Below, one piece after another: positions 43,412 to 52,043 of a stretch of 64,000 nt of DNA. The DNA is from Antarctobacter heliothermus. GTDB taxonomy: Bacteria > Pseudomonadota > Alphaproteobacteria > Rhodobacterales > Rhodobacteraceae. The position numbers and the translations under genes are program-made. The notes beneath the pieces are model-generated. The model was not told where the DNA came from, searched no databases, and saw only the letters and a program-made list of their open reading frames with translations. Location: assembly GCF_900188425.1 (NCBI RefSeq), contig NZ_FZON01000014.1, positions 34,260-98,259 of the forward strand, written 5' to 3'. Position 1 is the first letter of the stretch, and every line of letters begins with the position of its first letter.

Positions 43412-45307
43412 TCACTGCCCCTGAAGGTTCAGCTCTGCCACGACCTTGGCAAGAGTTTGGTTCTGGGTCAGGTCAGCCACTTGCAATTCCTGCTGGATCG
43501 TTTCTGCCGACAGCGCGAGGTTGCGACCGAACTGCCCGCTCTGGCCGTAGGGACCATACGTCTGGCCATTGACCGCAAAGAACACGCCACCGGCATTGCC
43601 GGAAAAGATTGTCGCGGCCTGTTCGGTCTGCGGCACCTCATAGCTGTCGCCGGGTTTCAGCAACCGGGCCAGCAGTTTCTTGCCCGAGGGCGAGGTGACC
43701 TCAACCCATGTTTCGGCCACGGCCACCACGGTAATGCCAGGCGTGGGTTCCGCCGTGACGCGCGGCAGGGCTATTTGCGGCGCAGGCGCCGGGTCTGGGG
43801 TCACGACCGGGTCAACAGGAGCAGTGGCCGCAACCGGCGCCTCAGGTGCGGGTGCAACGGGAGCGGGCGGCGGTGTCGGCGAAGGTGCTGCCGCCAGAAC
43901 CGCCGCAAGGGCGATGCTGTCTGGACGGGCCACCGGCGGCACCGAAGGAATGTTGCGGGCCAGTTCTGTCAGGATCGGCGTCTGCGCCGCGCGCTGGACC
44001 GGCTCTACATTGACAGGCTCGACACTGGCGGGCGCGGCACTGGCAAGTTGCGACGGAGCCACCTGCGGCGCGGCCATGTTCAATTTCGTCAACACCGCCA
44101 TGAGATCGCCGTCCTTGGCGGTGTTCGCCACACTGTAGCGGTCCACAACATCAGCGGCGGCTAGTGAAATCTTGCTGGTCACACGCCCTGGCGTGCCAGC
44201 CGGCCCAAAGGCCTGCCCGTTGACCGAGAAATAGACCGCCCCGGATTCGCCGACACGAATACGCGGGTTCACCGCGCCGCGCGGCACCGCAAAGGTATCG
44301 CCAGCGTTCAACACGCGTGAGATCAGCACGCCACTTGCCTCGTCGCGCACCTCGACCCAGGCGGGACGCACGGCAACGACGGTGACGCCCTGAGGCGCAG
44401 AGAGCGGTGTGGCGGCGGGTGCGGAATCGGGGATAACGCCCTCTGCCACAAGGCGTTGCGCCAGCGCGGCCGCGGCCAAGGAACTGTCCTGCACTGCTGG
44501 CAGACCGCGACGGCCACTGCCCGCAAAAACGCCAACACGCTCTGGGTCCAGAGTCGAGATCGGCGCATCGCGCGCGACCAGAACCGGCACATCCAGCGCC
44601 TGCGGGCGATAGAGCCGGTCAAACGCCTCTGTCGTGGGTGGGGTAAAGACGCCAGCCTGTTGTTGCAGGTCATCCGTCTGTGTTCGCGCGCTGGGGGCGA
44701 TGGCCGCCTGCAGCGGGTCAAGTTCGCTGAGAACAATCGGGGTCTGATCGACCGGCGTCACCTGAACGCGCTGCACTTCTTGCAGGACGCGGTAACCGCC
44801 GTAGCCGATGCCACCGATCAGGGCCAGCAAGACCAGCGAAGAACCGATCGCACCCGGTTCGATCCGGGACAACAGGCTGTCGCCCGCCGGGGCAAACGGC
44901 ATCCGAGGTTCGGCGATGGAATCGCGGCTGCGCGGACGCGGTTCATCCTTGCGCGGTTTGCGGACAACCGATGCTTCTTGCGACATGCCATGCGCCACGG
45001 AGAACCCGCTTTCGGCACAGAAATGCGCAAACGCCTCATCCGGGTCCATACCCAGATAACGCGCATAAGAGCGGACATAGCCTGCGATAAAGCCGGGCGT
45101 GTCGAATGCCGACGGGTCACAGTTTTCAATTGCCGCAATATAGCTGGCTTTGATCCTCAGCTCACGCTGAACGTCAAGCAGCGACTTGCCCATAGTCGCT
45201 CGTTCGCCCCGCATGACATCGCCCAACTTCAACTTGAAGTCGTCAAAGCTTTGTGGCGATGCCCCATCGCCACTGTCGTCACGGTGCTGGGATTTTCGCC
45301 CAATCAT
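43412..45307 (-). CDS. RodZ-like protein with duplicated C-terminal domain
   Basis: 631 residues, longer than usual RodZ (~340-430). A cytoplasmic helix-turn-helix domain (~20-100, MGKSLLDVQRELRIKASYIA, YVRSYARYLGMDPDEAF) is followed by one membrane helix (~153-172) and a long Ala/Pro-rich periplasmic part. Two copies of the RodZ C-terminal (DUF4115) domain are present at ~307-411 (GVTVVAVRPAWVEV, VYFSVNGQAFGPAG) and ~524-631 (GITVVAVAETWVEV, VFFAVNGQTYGPYG). RodZ links MreB to the elongation machinery and shapes the cell. The gene is upstream of ispG. Confidence 0.88.
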   Translation of the reverse strand: MIGRKSQHRDDSGDGASPQSFDDFKLKLGDVMRGERATMGKSLLDVQRELRIKASYIAAIENCDPSAFDTPGFIAGYVRSYARYLGMDPDEAFAHFCAESGFSVAHGMSQEASVVRKPRKDEPRPRSRDSIAEPRMPFAPAGDSLLSRIEPGAIGSSLVLLALIGGIGYGGYRVLQEVQRVQVTPVDQTPIVLSELDPLQAAIAPSARTQTDDLQQQAGVFTPPTTEAFDRLYRPQALDVPVLVARDAPISTLDPERVGVFAGSGRRGLPAVQDSSLAAAALAQRLVAEGVIPDSAPAATPLSAPQGVTVVAVRPAWVEVRDEASGVLISRVLNAGDTFAVPRGAVNPRIRVGESGAVYFSVNGQAFGPAGTPGRVTSKISLAAADVVDRYSVANTAKDGDLMAVLTKLNMAAPQVAPSQLASAAPASVEPVNVEPVQRAAQTPILTELARNIPSVPPVARPDSIALAAVLAAAPSPTPPPAPVAPAPEAPVAATAPVDPVVTPDPAPAPQIALPRVTAEPTPGITVVAVAETWVEVTSPSGKKLLARLLKPGDSYEVPQTEQAATIFSGNAGGVFFAVNGQTYGPYGQSGQFGRNLALSAETIQQELQVADLTQNQTLAKVVAELNLQGQ

Positions 45308-45431
45308 AGCGAGACTGCCCCATCTTACCCATCATTATGTGCCTGCCCGGTCCAGGCTGCACGATTCGCGCAACCCGGTTATTGCTGCAAGCCTAACACA
45401 TCTCAAGGCGTTTGACAGGAATACGCGGGGT

Positions 45432-46655
45432 TTAGCCTGCCATTTCAGCGCGATTCAGCGCACAGTGGCTCCACAATTCATCCATTGCGTGAACAAGCCG
45501 GTCCATTTCCTTGGGACCATGCACCGGAGAGGGCGTAAACCGCAGCCGCTCTGTCCCACGCGGGACAGTGGGAAAGTTGATCGGCTGAACATAGATGCCA
45601 TAGCCCTCAAGCAACATGTCGGACAATTGCTTGGTGTGGACCGGATCACCGACGATCACCGGCACGATATGAGTCCCGTGATCAATGATCGGCATCCCCA
45701 GACCCTTGAGCCGGGTCTTGAGGATTTTTGCCTGTGTCTGGTGCTGCTCGCGCAGCGACTGGTCGCGCTTGAGATGCGCGACAGAGGCAGTTGCCCCAGC
45801 GGCCAGCGTCGGGGCCAGAGATGTCGAAAAGATGAAACCGGGCGCGTAAGAGCGTACAGCGTCACACATCTTTTCCGAGGCCGCGATATAGCCGCCCATC
45901 ACGCCATAGGCCTTGGCCAGCGTGCCGTTGATGATGTCGATGCGGTGCATCAGGCGGTCACGTTCCGCCACCCCTGCCCCGCGCGGCCCGTACATGCCGA
46001 CGGCGTGGACCTCATCGATATAGGTCAGCGCGCCAAATTCATCCGCCAGATCGCACAGTTCCTTGATCGGGCCAAAATCGCCGTCCATCGAATAGATCGA
46101 TTCAAAGGCAATCAGCTTGGGCGCGGCAGGATCATCCGCCTCCAGCTTGGCGCGCAGATCGTCCAGATCGTTGTGCTTGAAGATACGCTTGGCCCCACCA
46201 TTGCGGCGGATGCCCTCGATCATCGAGGCGTGGTTCAGCTCATCCGAATAGATGATCAGCCCCGGAAACAGCTTGGGCAGCGTGCTCAGCGTCGCGTCGT
46301 TGGCGATATAGGCAGAGGTGAACAGCAGCGCGGCTTCCTTGCCATGCAGATCGGCCAGTTCTGCCTCCAGCTGTTTGTGATAGACCGTGGTGCCCGAAAT
46401 ATTGCGCGTCCCGCCCGAGCCCGCGCCCGTGGCGTCAATCGCCTCATGCATGGCCGCCAGGACAGCCGGGTGTTGCCCCATGCCCAGATAGTCATTGCCG
46501 CACCAGACGGTGATCGGCGCCTCGCTGCCGTCGGGCCTGCGCCAGGTGGCGTGCGGGAACTGACCATTCTTGCGTTCGATGTCGATGAAGGTGCGGTAAC
46601 GGCCTTCCTCATGAAGACGATTCAGGGCGTCATCCAGTTTCGCGGTGTAGTCCAC
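45432..46655 (-). CDS. hemA: 5-aminolevulinate synthase
   Basis: 407 residues, typical for ALAS. It condenses glycine and succinyl-CoA to 5-aminolevulinate, the first step of tetrapyrrole synthesis by the C4 (alphaproteobacterial) route. Seen: [54 protein letters not shown] and the PLP lysine in [15 protein letters not shown]. The start is the GTG at 46655 behind an excellent site (AAGGAGG); an ATG at 46706 is less likely. A perfect FNR-type box lies 131 bases upstream, fitting the oxygen control known for hemA in Rhodobacter. Confidence 0.97.
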   Translation of the reverse strand: MDYTAKLDDALNRLHEEGRYRTFIDIERKNGQFPHATWRRPDGSEAPITVWCGNDYLGMGQHPAVLAAMHEAIDATGAGSGGTRNISGTTVYHKQLEAELADLHGKEAALLFTSAYIANDATLSTLPKLFPGLIIYSDELNHASMIEGIRRNGGAKRIFKHNDLDDLRAKLEADDPAAPKLIAFESIYSMDGDFGPIKELCDLADEFGALTYIDEVHAVGMYGPRGAGVAERDRLMHRIDIINGTLAKAYGVMGGYIAASEKMCDAVRSYAPGFIFSTSLAPTLAAGATASVAHLKRDQSLREQHQTQAKILKTRLKGLGMPIIDHGTHIVPVIVGDPVHTKQLSDMLLEGYGIYVQPINFPTVPRGTERLRFTPSPVHGPKEMDRLVHAMDELWSHCALNRAEMAG

Positions 46656-46785
46656 CGGGATCCTCCTTCTACTTACGGCCCCTTTTCGGGCCGGTACTGC
46701 AGGCACAGCTTATTCAAGTTCATGAATACCTAAAGCCCACGGACAATTCTGTCTACCGTTTAGGTCCGGACCAAGCGTCGCATCC

Positions 46786-46799
46786 TTGATCTGAATCAA
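46786..46799. promoter_or_regulatory. FNR/FnrL binding site between hemA and ECF sigma gene
   Basis: TTGATCTGAATCAA is an exact match to the FNR consensus TTGAT-N4-ATCAA. It is 131 bases before the hemA start codon and 117 before the ECF sigma start. In Rhodobacter, FnrL is known to control hemA through such a site. The position can serve either divergent gene. Confidence 0.8.
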
Positions 46800-46915
46800 A
46801 AGATAACCCGCAACCCACCCCTTGGCGAAACGAAATGACGCATATCGGAAACATGATTGCATTGCCTCGGCATCCGGTGGCACTAATATCTTTGTCCTTG
46901 CAGACCGGAGCGCGC

Positions 46916-47464
46916 ATGACAACCCGTGGCGACATTGAGACACTGATCGCGCGCACCGCCTTGCGTGACCGGACCGCGTTTGCCGCGCTTTACGATGCAA
47001 CCAGCGGCAAACTGCTGGCCGTCTGTCACTCCGTCCTGAAAGACCGGCAAGAGGCCGAGGACACCTTGCAAGAGGTGTTCCTGCGGGTCTGGAACAAGGC
47101 CGACCGCTATGCGGTCACGGGCCACAGCCCGATGACTTGGCTGATTACCGTGGCGCGCAACATTGCCATAGACCGCTTGCGGGCCCGTCAAAAGGCGCAA
47201 ACCGGCAAGGTCGGGTCTGAAACCGATGTCCTGCCCGACACCCGCCCCGGACCCGAGGCCGCGACGATCGCCGCCTCGGAAAGCCGCCGGATCGTGGCCT
47301 GTCTGCGCGAACTGCCCGGTGACCGGGCCAATGCGGTGCGCGGCGCCTACCTTGAAGGAAAAAGCTATTCAGACCTTGCCGCGCGGTTCGATGTGCCGTT
47401 GAATACCATGCGCACTTGGCTGCGCCGCAGCCTGCAAAGTCTCAGGGAGTGCATGTCCCGATGA
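46916..47464 (+). CDS. ECF RNA polymerase sigma factor
   Basis: 182 residues; GGAG precedes the ATG at 46916 by six bases. The sigma-70 region 2 (RTAFAALYDATSGKLLAVC, EAEDTLQEVFLRVWNKADRY, PMTWLITVARNIAIDRLRA) and region 4 (LRELPGDRANAVRGAYLEG, SYSDLAARFDVPLNTMRTWL) are both clear. It overlaps its anti-sigma gene by ATGA. The pairing with an RskA-type anti-sigma places it near the SigK group of extracytoplasmic-stress sigma factors; its signal and targets are unknown. It is divergent from hemA with an FNR box between. Confidence 0.94.
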   Translation: MTTRGDIETLIARTALRDRTAFAALYDATSGKLLAVCHSVLKDRQEAEDTLQEVFLRVWNKADRYAVTGHSPMTWLITVARNIAIDRLRARQKAQTGKVGSETDVLPDTRPGPEAATIAASESRRIVACLRELPGDRANAVRGAYLEGKSYSDLAARFDVPLNTMRTWLRRSLQSLRECMSR

Positions 47465-48135
47465 GCGCCGACCTGCCAGAGATGCCCGATGACGACGACG
47501 ACCTGATGGCCGGCGAATATGTGCTGCGCCTGCTGTCGCCGGATATCGAGCGCGCCATGGACCGCCGCGTCATTGACGACCCGGTTTTTGCCGCCCGCGT
47601 CCGCGACTGGGAGGCGCGGTTGGCGCCGATGGCCGATGAGCTGGAAGACATTCCGCCCGCCGCCCAAACCCGGCGCGCCTTGCTGACCACGCTGGGCGGC
47701 GCGCCCGCGTCAACGACCCGGCGCTGGTGGCTGGGAACCGGGCTGGGACTGGCGACGCTGGCGGCTCTTGTGGTCATCTCGCCCATTCCATCGCTGCTGC
47801 AGGGTCCAGAGTTCGGGGCACAGATCGCCTCGACGGACGGGACATTGCGGTTCGATGCGACGGTCACAGGCGACGAACTGGTGCTTGCCCGGCTCGAAGG
47901 CGGTCCGCGTCCGGGCCGTGCTCTGGAACTGTGGCTGATCGCCGATGGCGCACCCGCCCCGGTGTCGCTGGGGGTTTTGCCCGAGACGGACAGTGCCCGG
48001 ATCGCCCTGTCGCCGGATCTTGTCGCGCAATTGACCGGCGCGGCGCTGGCCGTGTCGGATGAGCCGCCGGGCGGCTCGCCCACCGGGGCCCCCACGGGTG
48101 AGGTTCTGGCAGCGGCGGCGCTGATAGCCCTCTGA
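47461..48135 (+). CDS. RskA-type membrane anti-sigma factor
   Basis: 224 residues. The cytoplasmic part (~1-85) has the anti-sigma segment DDLMAGEYVLRLLSPDIERA and DDPVFAARVRDWEARLAP. One helix follows at ~93-110 (WWLGTGLGLATLAALVVI), then a periplasmic RskA domain with RALELWLIADGAPAPVSLGV and the C-terminal SDEPPGGSPTGAPTGEVLAA typical of the family. It should hold the upstream ECF factor at the membrane until its periplasmic domain senses a signal. The ATG overlaps the sigma stop. Confidence 0.92.
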   Translation: MSADLPEMPDDDDDLMAGEYVLRLLSPDIERAMDRRVIDDPVFAARVRDWEARLAPMADELEDIPPAAQTRRALLTTLGGAPASTTRRWWLGTGLGLATLAALVVISPIPSLLQGPEFGAQIASTDGTLRFDATVTGDELVLARLEGGPRPGRALELWLIADGAPAPVSLGVLPETDSARIALSPDLVAQLTGAALAVSDEPPGGSPTGAPTGEVLAAAALIAL

Positions 48136-48200
48136 GCCGACCTGCTGGACAGTGCCCTGCCCTCTGCTAGGGTCCGCGTCAAAACCAGCAGGAGAGTCTC

Positions 48201-49571
48201 ATGTCCCTTGACGCCACCCTTTCCCAGATCGATTCCGACCTGCCCGCAGCGCTTGACCGGCTGATGGCGCTGCTGCGCATCCCGTCGATCTCGACCGATC
48301 CGGCCTACGCCGACAAATGCCAGCAGGCCGCCGACTGGCTGGTCGCCGACCTGAAGGGTCTTGGCATCGCGGCAGAGACGCGCGAGACGCCCGGCCATCC
48401 GATGGTTGTTGGCCACGTCGAGGGCGACGGCCCGCATGTGCTGTTCTACGGACACTACGATGTGCAGCCGGTCGACCCGCTGAACCTGTGGGACCGCGAT
48501 CCGTTTGACCCGCAGATCGAGGACACGCCCAAGGGCAAGGTGATCCGCGGGCGCGGCGCGTCTGACGACAAGGGCCAGCTGATGAGCTTTGTCGAGGCGT
48601 GCCGGGCGTGGAAATCCGTCCACGGCACCATGCCCTGCCGCATCACCTTTTTCTTCGAGGGCGAAGAGGAAAGCGGCTCTCCGTCCCTGATCCCCTTCCT
48701 AGAGGCCAACAAGGATGAACTGAAAGCCGATCTGGCCCTGATCTGCGACACCGGCCTGTTTGAAAGTCGCGTGCCGTCGATCATCACCCAATTGCGCGGG
48801 CTGCTGGGTGAGGAAATCACTCTGACCGGCCCCGCCAAGGATTTGCATTCGGGCATGTACGGTGGTGCGGCGGCCAACCCGATCACCCACCTTTGCCGCA
48901 TTCTTGGCAATCTGCATGACGTCACCGGACGCATTCAAGTGCCGCATTTCTACGATGACGTCCCCGAACTGTCGGATGAGATCAAGGCGCAGTGGGACGC
49001 GTTGAATTTCGACCACGCCACGTTCCTTGGTGACGTGGGTCTTGCGAAGCCCGCCGGGGAACAGGACCGTTCGGCGCTGGAAATGATCTGGTCGCGCCCC
49101 ACCGCCGAGGTCAACGGCATCATCGGCGGCTACACCGGCGACGGGTTCAAGACGGTGCTGCCCTCCAAGGCCTCGGCCAAGGTCAGCTTTCGCCTTGTCG
49201 GCCAGCAGGATCCGCACAAGCTGCGGGAGCATTTCCGCGACTGGGTCCGCGCGCAGCTGCCCGAGGACGTGACGGTCGATTTTCACGGCCACGGCGCCTC
49301 TCCTGCCAGTCAGATGCAGACGACGCACCCGGCGTTTGAGTCGGCGCGCAGCGTGCTGGGCGCGGAATGGGGACATGAGGCCGCCTTTACCGGCTGCGGC
49401 GGGTCGATCCCGGTGGCGGGCTATTTCAAAAAGATCCTCGGCATGGATTCGATGCTGGTGGGTTGGGGCAAGGACGATGACCAGATCCACTCCCCGAATG
49501 AGAAATACGACGTCGAGAGTTTTCACAAGGGCATCCGCAGCTGGGCGCGTATCCTTGACGCGATCCGCTAA
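48201..49571 (+). CDS. M20 family metallopeptidase (dipeptidase)
   Basis: 456 residues, cytoplasmic. GCAGGAG precedes the ATG at 48201. The zinc-site motifs of the M20 family are visible: FYGHYDVQPVDP (His and Asp), GRGASDDKGQL (bridging Asp), FEGEEESGSPSL (catalytic Glu), ICDTGLF and, near the end, FTGCGGSIPV. The lid domain lies between. It probably hydrolyses dipeptides or N-acylated amino acids in nutrient use. Single gene; its promoter lies in the 65 bases after the anti-sigma gene. Confidence 0.93.
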   Translation: MSLDATLSQIDSDLPAALDRLMALLRIPSISTDPAYADKCQQAADWLVADLKGLGIAAETRETPGHPMVVGHVEGDGPHVLFYGHYDVQPVDPLNLWDRDPFDPQIEDTPKGKVIRGRGASDDKGQLMSFVEACRAWKSVHGTMPCRITFFFEGEEESGSPSLIPFLEANKDELKADLALICDTGLFESRVPSIITQLRGLLGEEITLTGPAKDLHSGMYGGAAANPITHLCRILGNLHDVTGRIQVPHFYDDVPELSDEIKAQWDALNFDHATFLGDVGLAKPAGEQDRSALEMIWSRPTAEVNGIIGGYTGDGFKTVLPSKASAKVSFRLVGQQDPHKLREHFRDWVRAQLPEDVTVDFHGHGASPASQMQTTHPAFESARSVLGAEWGHEAAFTGCGGSIPVAGYFKKILGMDSMLVGWGKDDDQIHSPNEKYDVESFHKGIRSWARILDAIR

Positions 49572-49752
49572 CGCGGTGTGCGCGGGGCTTTTGGGTCCCG
49601 TGCCATTCCCGCCTGGAACGCTCTGCCAGTGCCCGACGTGGCGGAGTTAGTCACGGGTTTGATGAAAAACCCGCATGACTTGAGGACAAAAAACGGCTTT
49701 CCGCCACATTTCGCCGGAAATCCCGCCGCAATCGCGCGTTACCCAATGGGGC

Positions 49753-50295
49753 ATGACAATGCCCTATCGCCCCTCCGCCTTTCGCAAGCAAGACCACGGT
49801 GATTTCAGCCGCAGGGTCAAGCAGATCGATCCAATGGGACAGGTCGGTGGCCCGCGCGGCCGGAACCGGACCCAACCCAAGGTCGTGACTGCGGCCCTGC
49901 TGGGGTTCGGCGCCGCCTATACGGCTGCAGCAATCGGCACCAATCGCGCCACGATCGAAGCAACCCTGCGCCAACAGGGGCTGACCTCAGACACCCAACA
50001 GCTGGTCCTGTCTGCCCTGACCGCCGCTCTGGCCGCGACACTGGTCATGTTGACGCTTCAGGTCATTCGCACCGCCCTGACCGCAGGCGTCGGCCGCAAG
50101 AACGGGCGCGCCTATGTCTTGGGCGCGGCGCTGGCCTTTGCCATGTTCTACACACCCGACGCGATCTACCTGCTGGGCTACGATCTGCTGGACGGCCATT
50201 CACAAGGTTTTCTGGCAAAAGCGGGCGACCTAGTCGGCGATGTGTTTCCCGGCCTCGACATCGACCAGATCCGGTTCACGTCGTCACGCGGATAA
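49753..50295 (+). CDS. small predicted membrane protein of unknown function
   Basis: 180 residues. After a polar N-terminus (~43 residues), three hydrophobic helices are seen (VVTAALLGFGAAYTAAAIG, LVLSALTAALAATLVMLTLQ, VLGAALAFAMFYTPDAIYLL), and the C-terminus is polar. No family recognised. The gene stands alone between the M20 peptidase and a glycosyltransferase that ends 6 bases away on the other strand. The 181 bases before it hold a short inverted repeat (49654-49673) of unclear role. Confidence 0.6.
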   Translation: MTMPYRPSAFRKQDHGDFSRRVKQIDPMGQVGGPRGRNRTQPKVVTAALLGFGAAYTAAAIGTNRATIEATLRQQGLTSDTQQLVLSALTAALAATLVMLTLQVIRTALTAGVGRKNGRAYVLGAALAFAMFYTPDAIYLLGYDLLDGHSQGFLAKAGDLVGDVFPGLDIDQIRFTSSRG

Positions 50296-50301
50296 CGCTG
50301 C

Positions 50302-51177
50302 TCAGATCACCCCGACAAAACGATCGGGCAACAGGTATTGTCCGTCGTAATCCGGTCGCTTGAAGGCATAAAAGCCGGTTTCGCCGCGCGGTGCCCAACT
50401 GCGTTTCATGCGTTTTCGAACCCACGACAGGTCAAACCCGTCCTGCATCGGCAACCGCGCGAAGGCATCAAACACCTCGCGGTCCTCGCCGCGCGCCTCG
50501 GCGAACCAATGCCGCCCGATGGCCGTGTCCTGAATGCCGGTGCCCACCTCTGCTGTCACCTTGTTGCGTGCGTTCATGGTGGTCGCGTAGTTGGTGAAAT
50601 CACAGAATTTCAGGTGGAATAGATACAGTTCCTCCGGGGCAATCAGGTGTTCATACTGGGTAAAATGACCGCCACGCGCAATTTTGGCCCCATGGCTGAT
50701 CACGCAGGGTTTGGAGTAATGCGGTGCCAGCCGGACGTGCCGACGCGGCCCCAGGATCTGACCACCGATCGGGGCGTCTTCGATGTCGGTGCGGTGGATC
50801 ACCTCCAGACCCAGAGGTGTCAGAACACGTTTGGGGCGGGTGTTCCCCAGGTACTCCAGCAATGAGCCGCCATGCGCTGGGTCCACCACCACCAGTTCAT
50901 CCACGTCGCCGACAACCACATGGGTATAGTAACAACGCAGTCCCTGAACGAGGTTGTTCAGCATACGCCACCGTTTCATATCAAAATTTGGATGAGGATC
51001 ACCGGGTATCCCAATGATATTACACCCCTTTGCCAGATCACATACATCCTCGCCATGGCCGTGGTTGACGATATAGCAATTCTCGCGCCCCAGGGTTTCG
51101 CCGTAGTGACGCAGCCATGCCTTCAAAAAGAACGCATCTCCGCGCACCATGGTCAGCGCCGCCGCAACCGATTGCAT
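50302..51177 (-). CDS. glycosyltransferase family 2-like protein
   Basis: 291 residues from the ATG at 51177, preceded by GAGG; the frame is open upstream to 51246. Early features match the Glyco_tranf_2_4-type fold: MVRGDAFFLKAWLRHYGE, NCYIVNHGHGEDV and the DxD-type metal site in VVVGDVDELVVVDP. Later HFTQYEHLIAPEELYLFHLKF is typical of these Rhodobacterales proteins. It is probably cytoplasmic and adds a sugar to a surface polymer. It is divergent from a sulfotransferase-like gene, suggesting a shared surface-glycan role (inference). Confidence 0.8.
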   Translation of the reverse strand: MQSVAAALTMVRGDAFFLKAWLRHYGETLGRENCYIVNHGHGEDVCDLAKGCNIIGIPGDPHPNFDMKRWRMLNNLVQGLRCYYTHVVVGDVDELVVVDPAHGGSLLEYLGNTRPKRVLTPLGLEVIHRTDIEDAPIGGQILGPRRHVRLAPHYSKPCVISHGAKIARGGHFTQYEHLIAPEELYLFHLKFCDFTNYATTMNARNKVTAEVGTGIQDTAIGRHWFAEARGEDREVFDAFARLPMQDGFDLSWVRKRMKRSWAPRGETGFYAFKRPDYDGQYLLPDRFVGVI

Positions 51178-51293
51178 CTGCTCTGGCCTCTTCGCCTGTT
51201 GTTTTGACGCCAGACTAGCCCAGCCCGTGCATCTGGGGAATCGCATTCTGAAAGTCTTGTCGCTACCTTGTGGAAAAACAGGCAGTCAAACCC

Positions 51294-52043
51294 ATGATCG
51301 ATCCCGAATTTCGCGACATCGGCTGGCAAATCACTCGCCCCCATGGCCCGCCAACTCGCTTTCAAGTTTTTGGAGAGCGGTCTTCGGGGACCAACTTCAT
51401 CAAACGCCTGCTGGGTCGCAACACGCCTCTGAAGCCGGTTGAGGATTTCGGCTGGAAACATGGGTTTCCCTTGATGACCGCGATCCCCCAGGATTCAGCG
51501 ATCATATGCACCCTGCGCGACGCCCGCAGTTGGGCACTGTCGATGCATGCCAAACCTTGGCACTGTCCACCAGCGATGCAAGCCATGGAATTTGCGGACT
51601 TCATCCGAGCGCCGTGGCGCACCGTGGCGGACCGAAAACGGTATTTTCCGCAGGTCGCTGAACATGGTGGACTGGGCCAACCACTGCAACACGACCGCCA
51701 CCCGATCACCGGGCAGGTCTTTCGCAATCTTTTCACCCTGCGGCGCGCGAAATTGCAGGGGTTGCTATCCTACCATCGCCGGGGATGTACCGTTGTCCTG
51801 TGCCGTCTGGAAACGGTACAGGCCGCGCCTGAGGCGTTTCTGGATTCGGTCCACGCGGGGCTGGACCTGCCGCCCCGTGACGGTGCCTTGCGCCCTGTCC
51901 ACAAGCGGCTTGGGTCCAAGTTTCAGCCGGCGATAGAGACGCGGCCCGACACGCCCAAGGCGCTGTCAGATCCCGATATGGCCCTTCTGCGAGAAACCCT
52001 GGACCTGGAGACAGAGGCCCGTCTTGGCTACGACTATGGCTGA
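51294..52043 (+). CDS. sulfotransferase-like P-loop protein
   Basis: 249 residues from the ATG at 51294; a GTG at 51270 is an alternative. The 5'-PSB-like loop is seen in FQVFGERSSGTNFIKRLL, with GWKHGF and a second phosphate-binding region in AIICTLRDARSWALSMHAKP, as in sulfotransferases that use PAPS. It would transfer sulfate to a glycan or small molecule; substrate unknown. It is divergent from the glycosyltransferase and overlaps by 10 bases the end of the glycerate kinase gene on the other strand. Confidence 0.7.
   Translation: MIDPEFRDIGWQITRPHGPPTRFQVFGERSSGTNFIKRLLGRNTPLKPVEDFGWKHGFPLMTAIPQDSAIICTLRDARSWALSMHAKPWHCPPAMQAMEFADFIRAPWRTVADRKRYFPQVAEHGGLGQPLQHDRHPITGQVFRNLFTLRRAKLQGLLSYHRRGCTVVLCRLETVQAAPEAFLDSVHAGLDLPPRDGALRPVHKRLGSKFQPAIETRPDTPKALSDPDMALLRETLDLETEARLGYDYG

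Noticed and set aside
49654..49673. Inverted repeat CGGGTTT/AAACCCG after the M20 peptidase
   Set aside because: The stem is short and AT-rich in its inner half, no T run follows, and it lies 80 bases past the stop, so it was not called a terminator.
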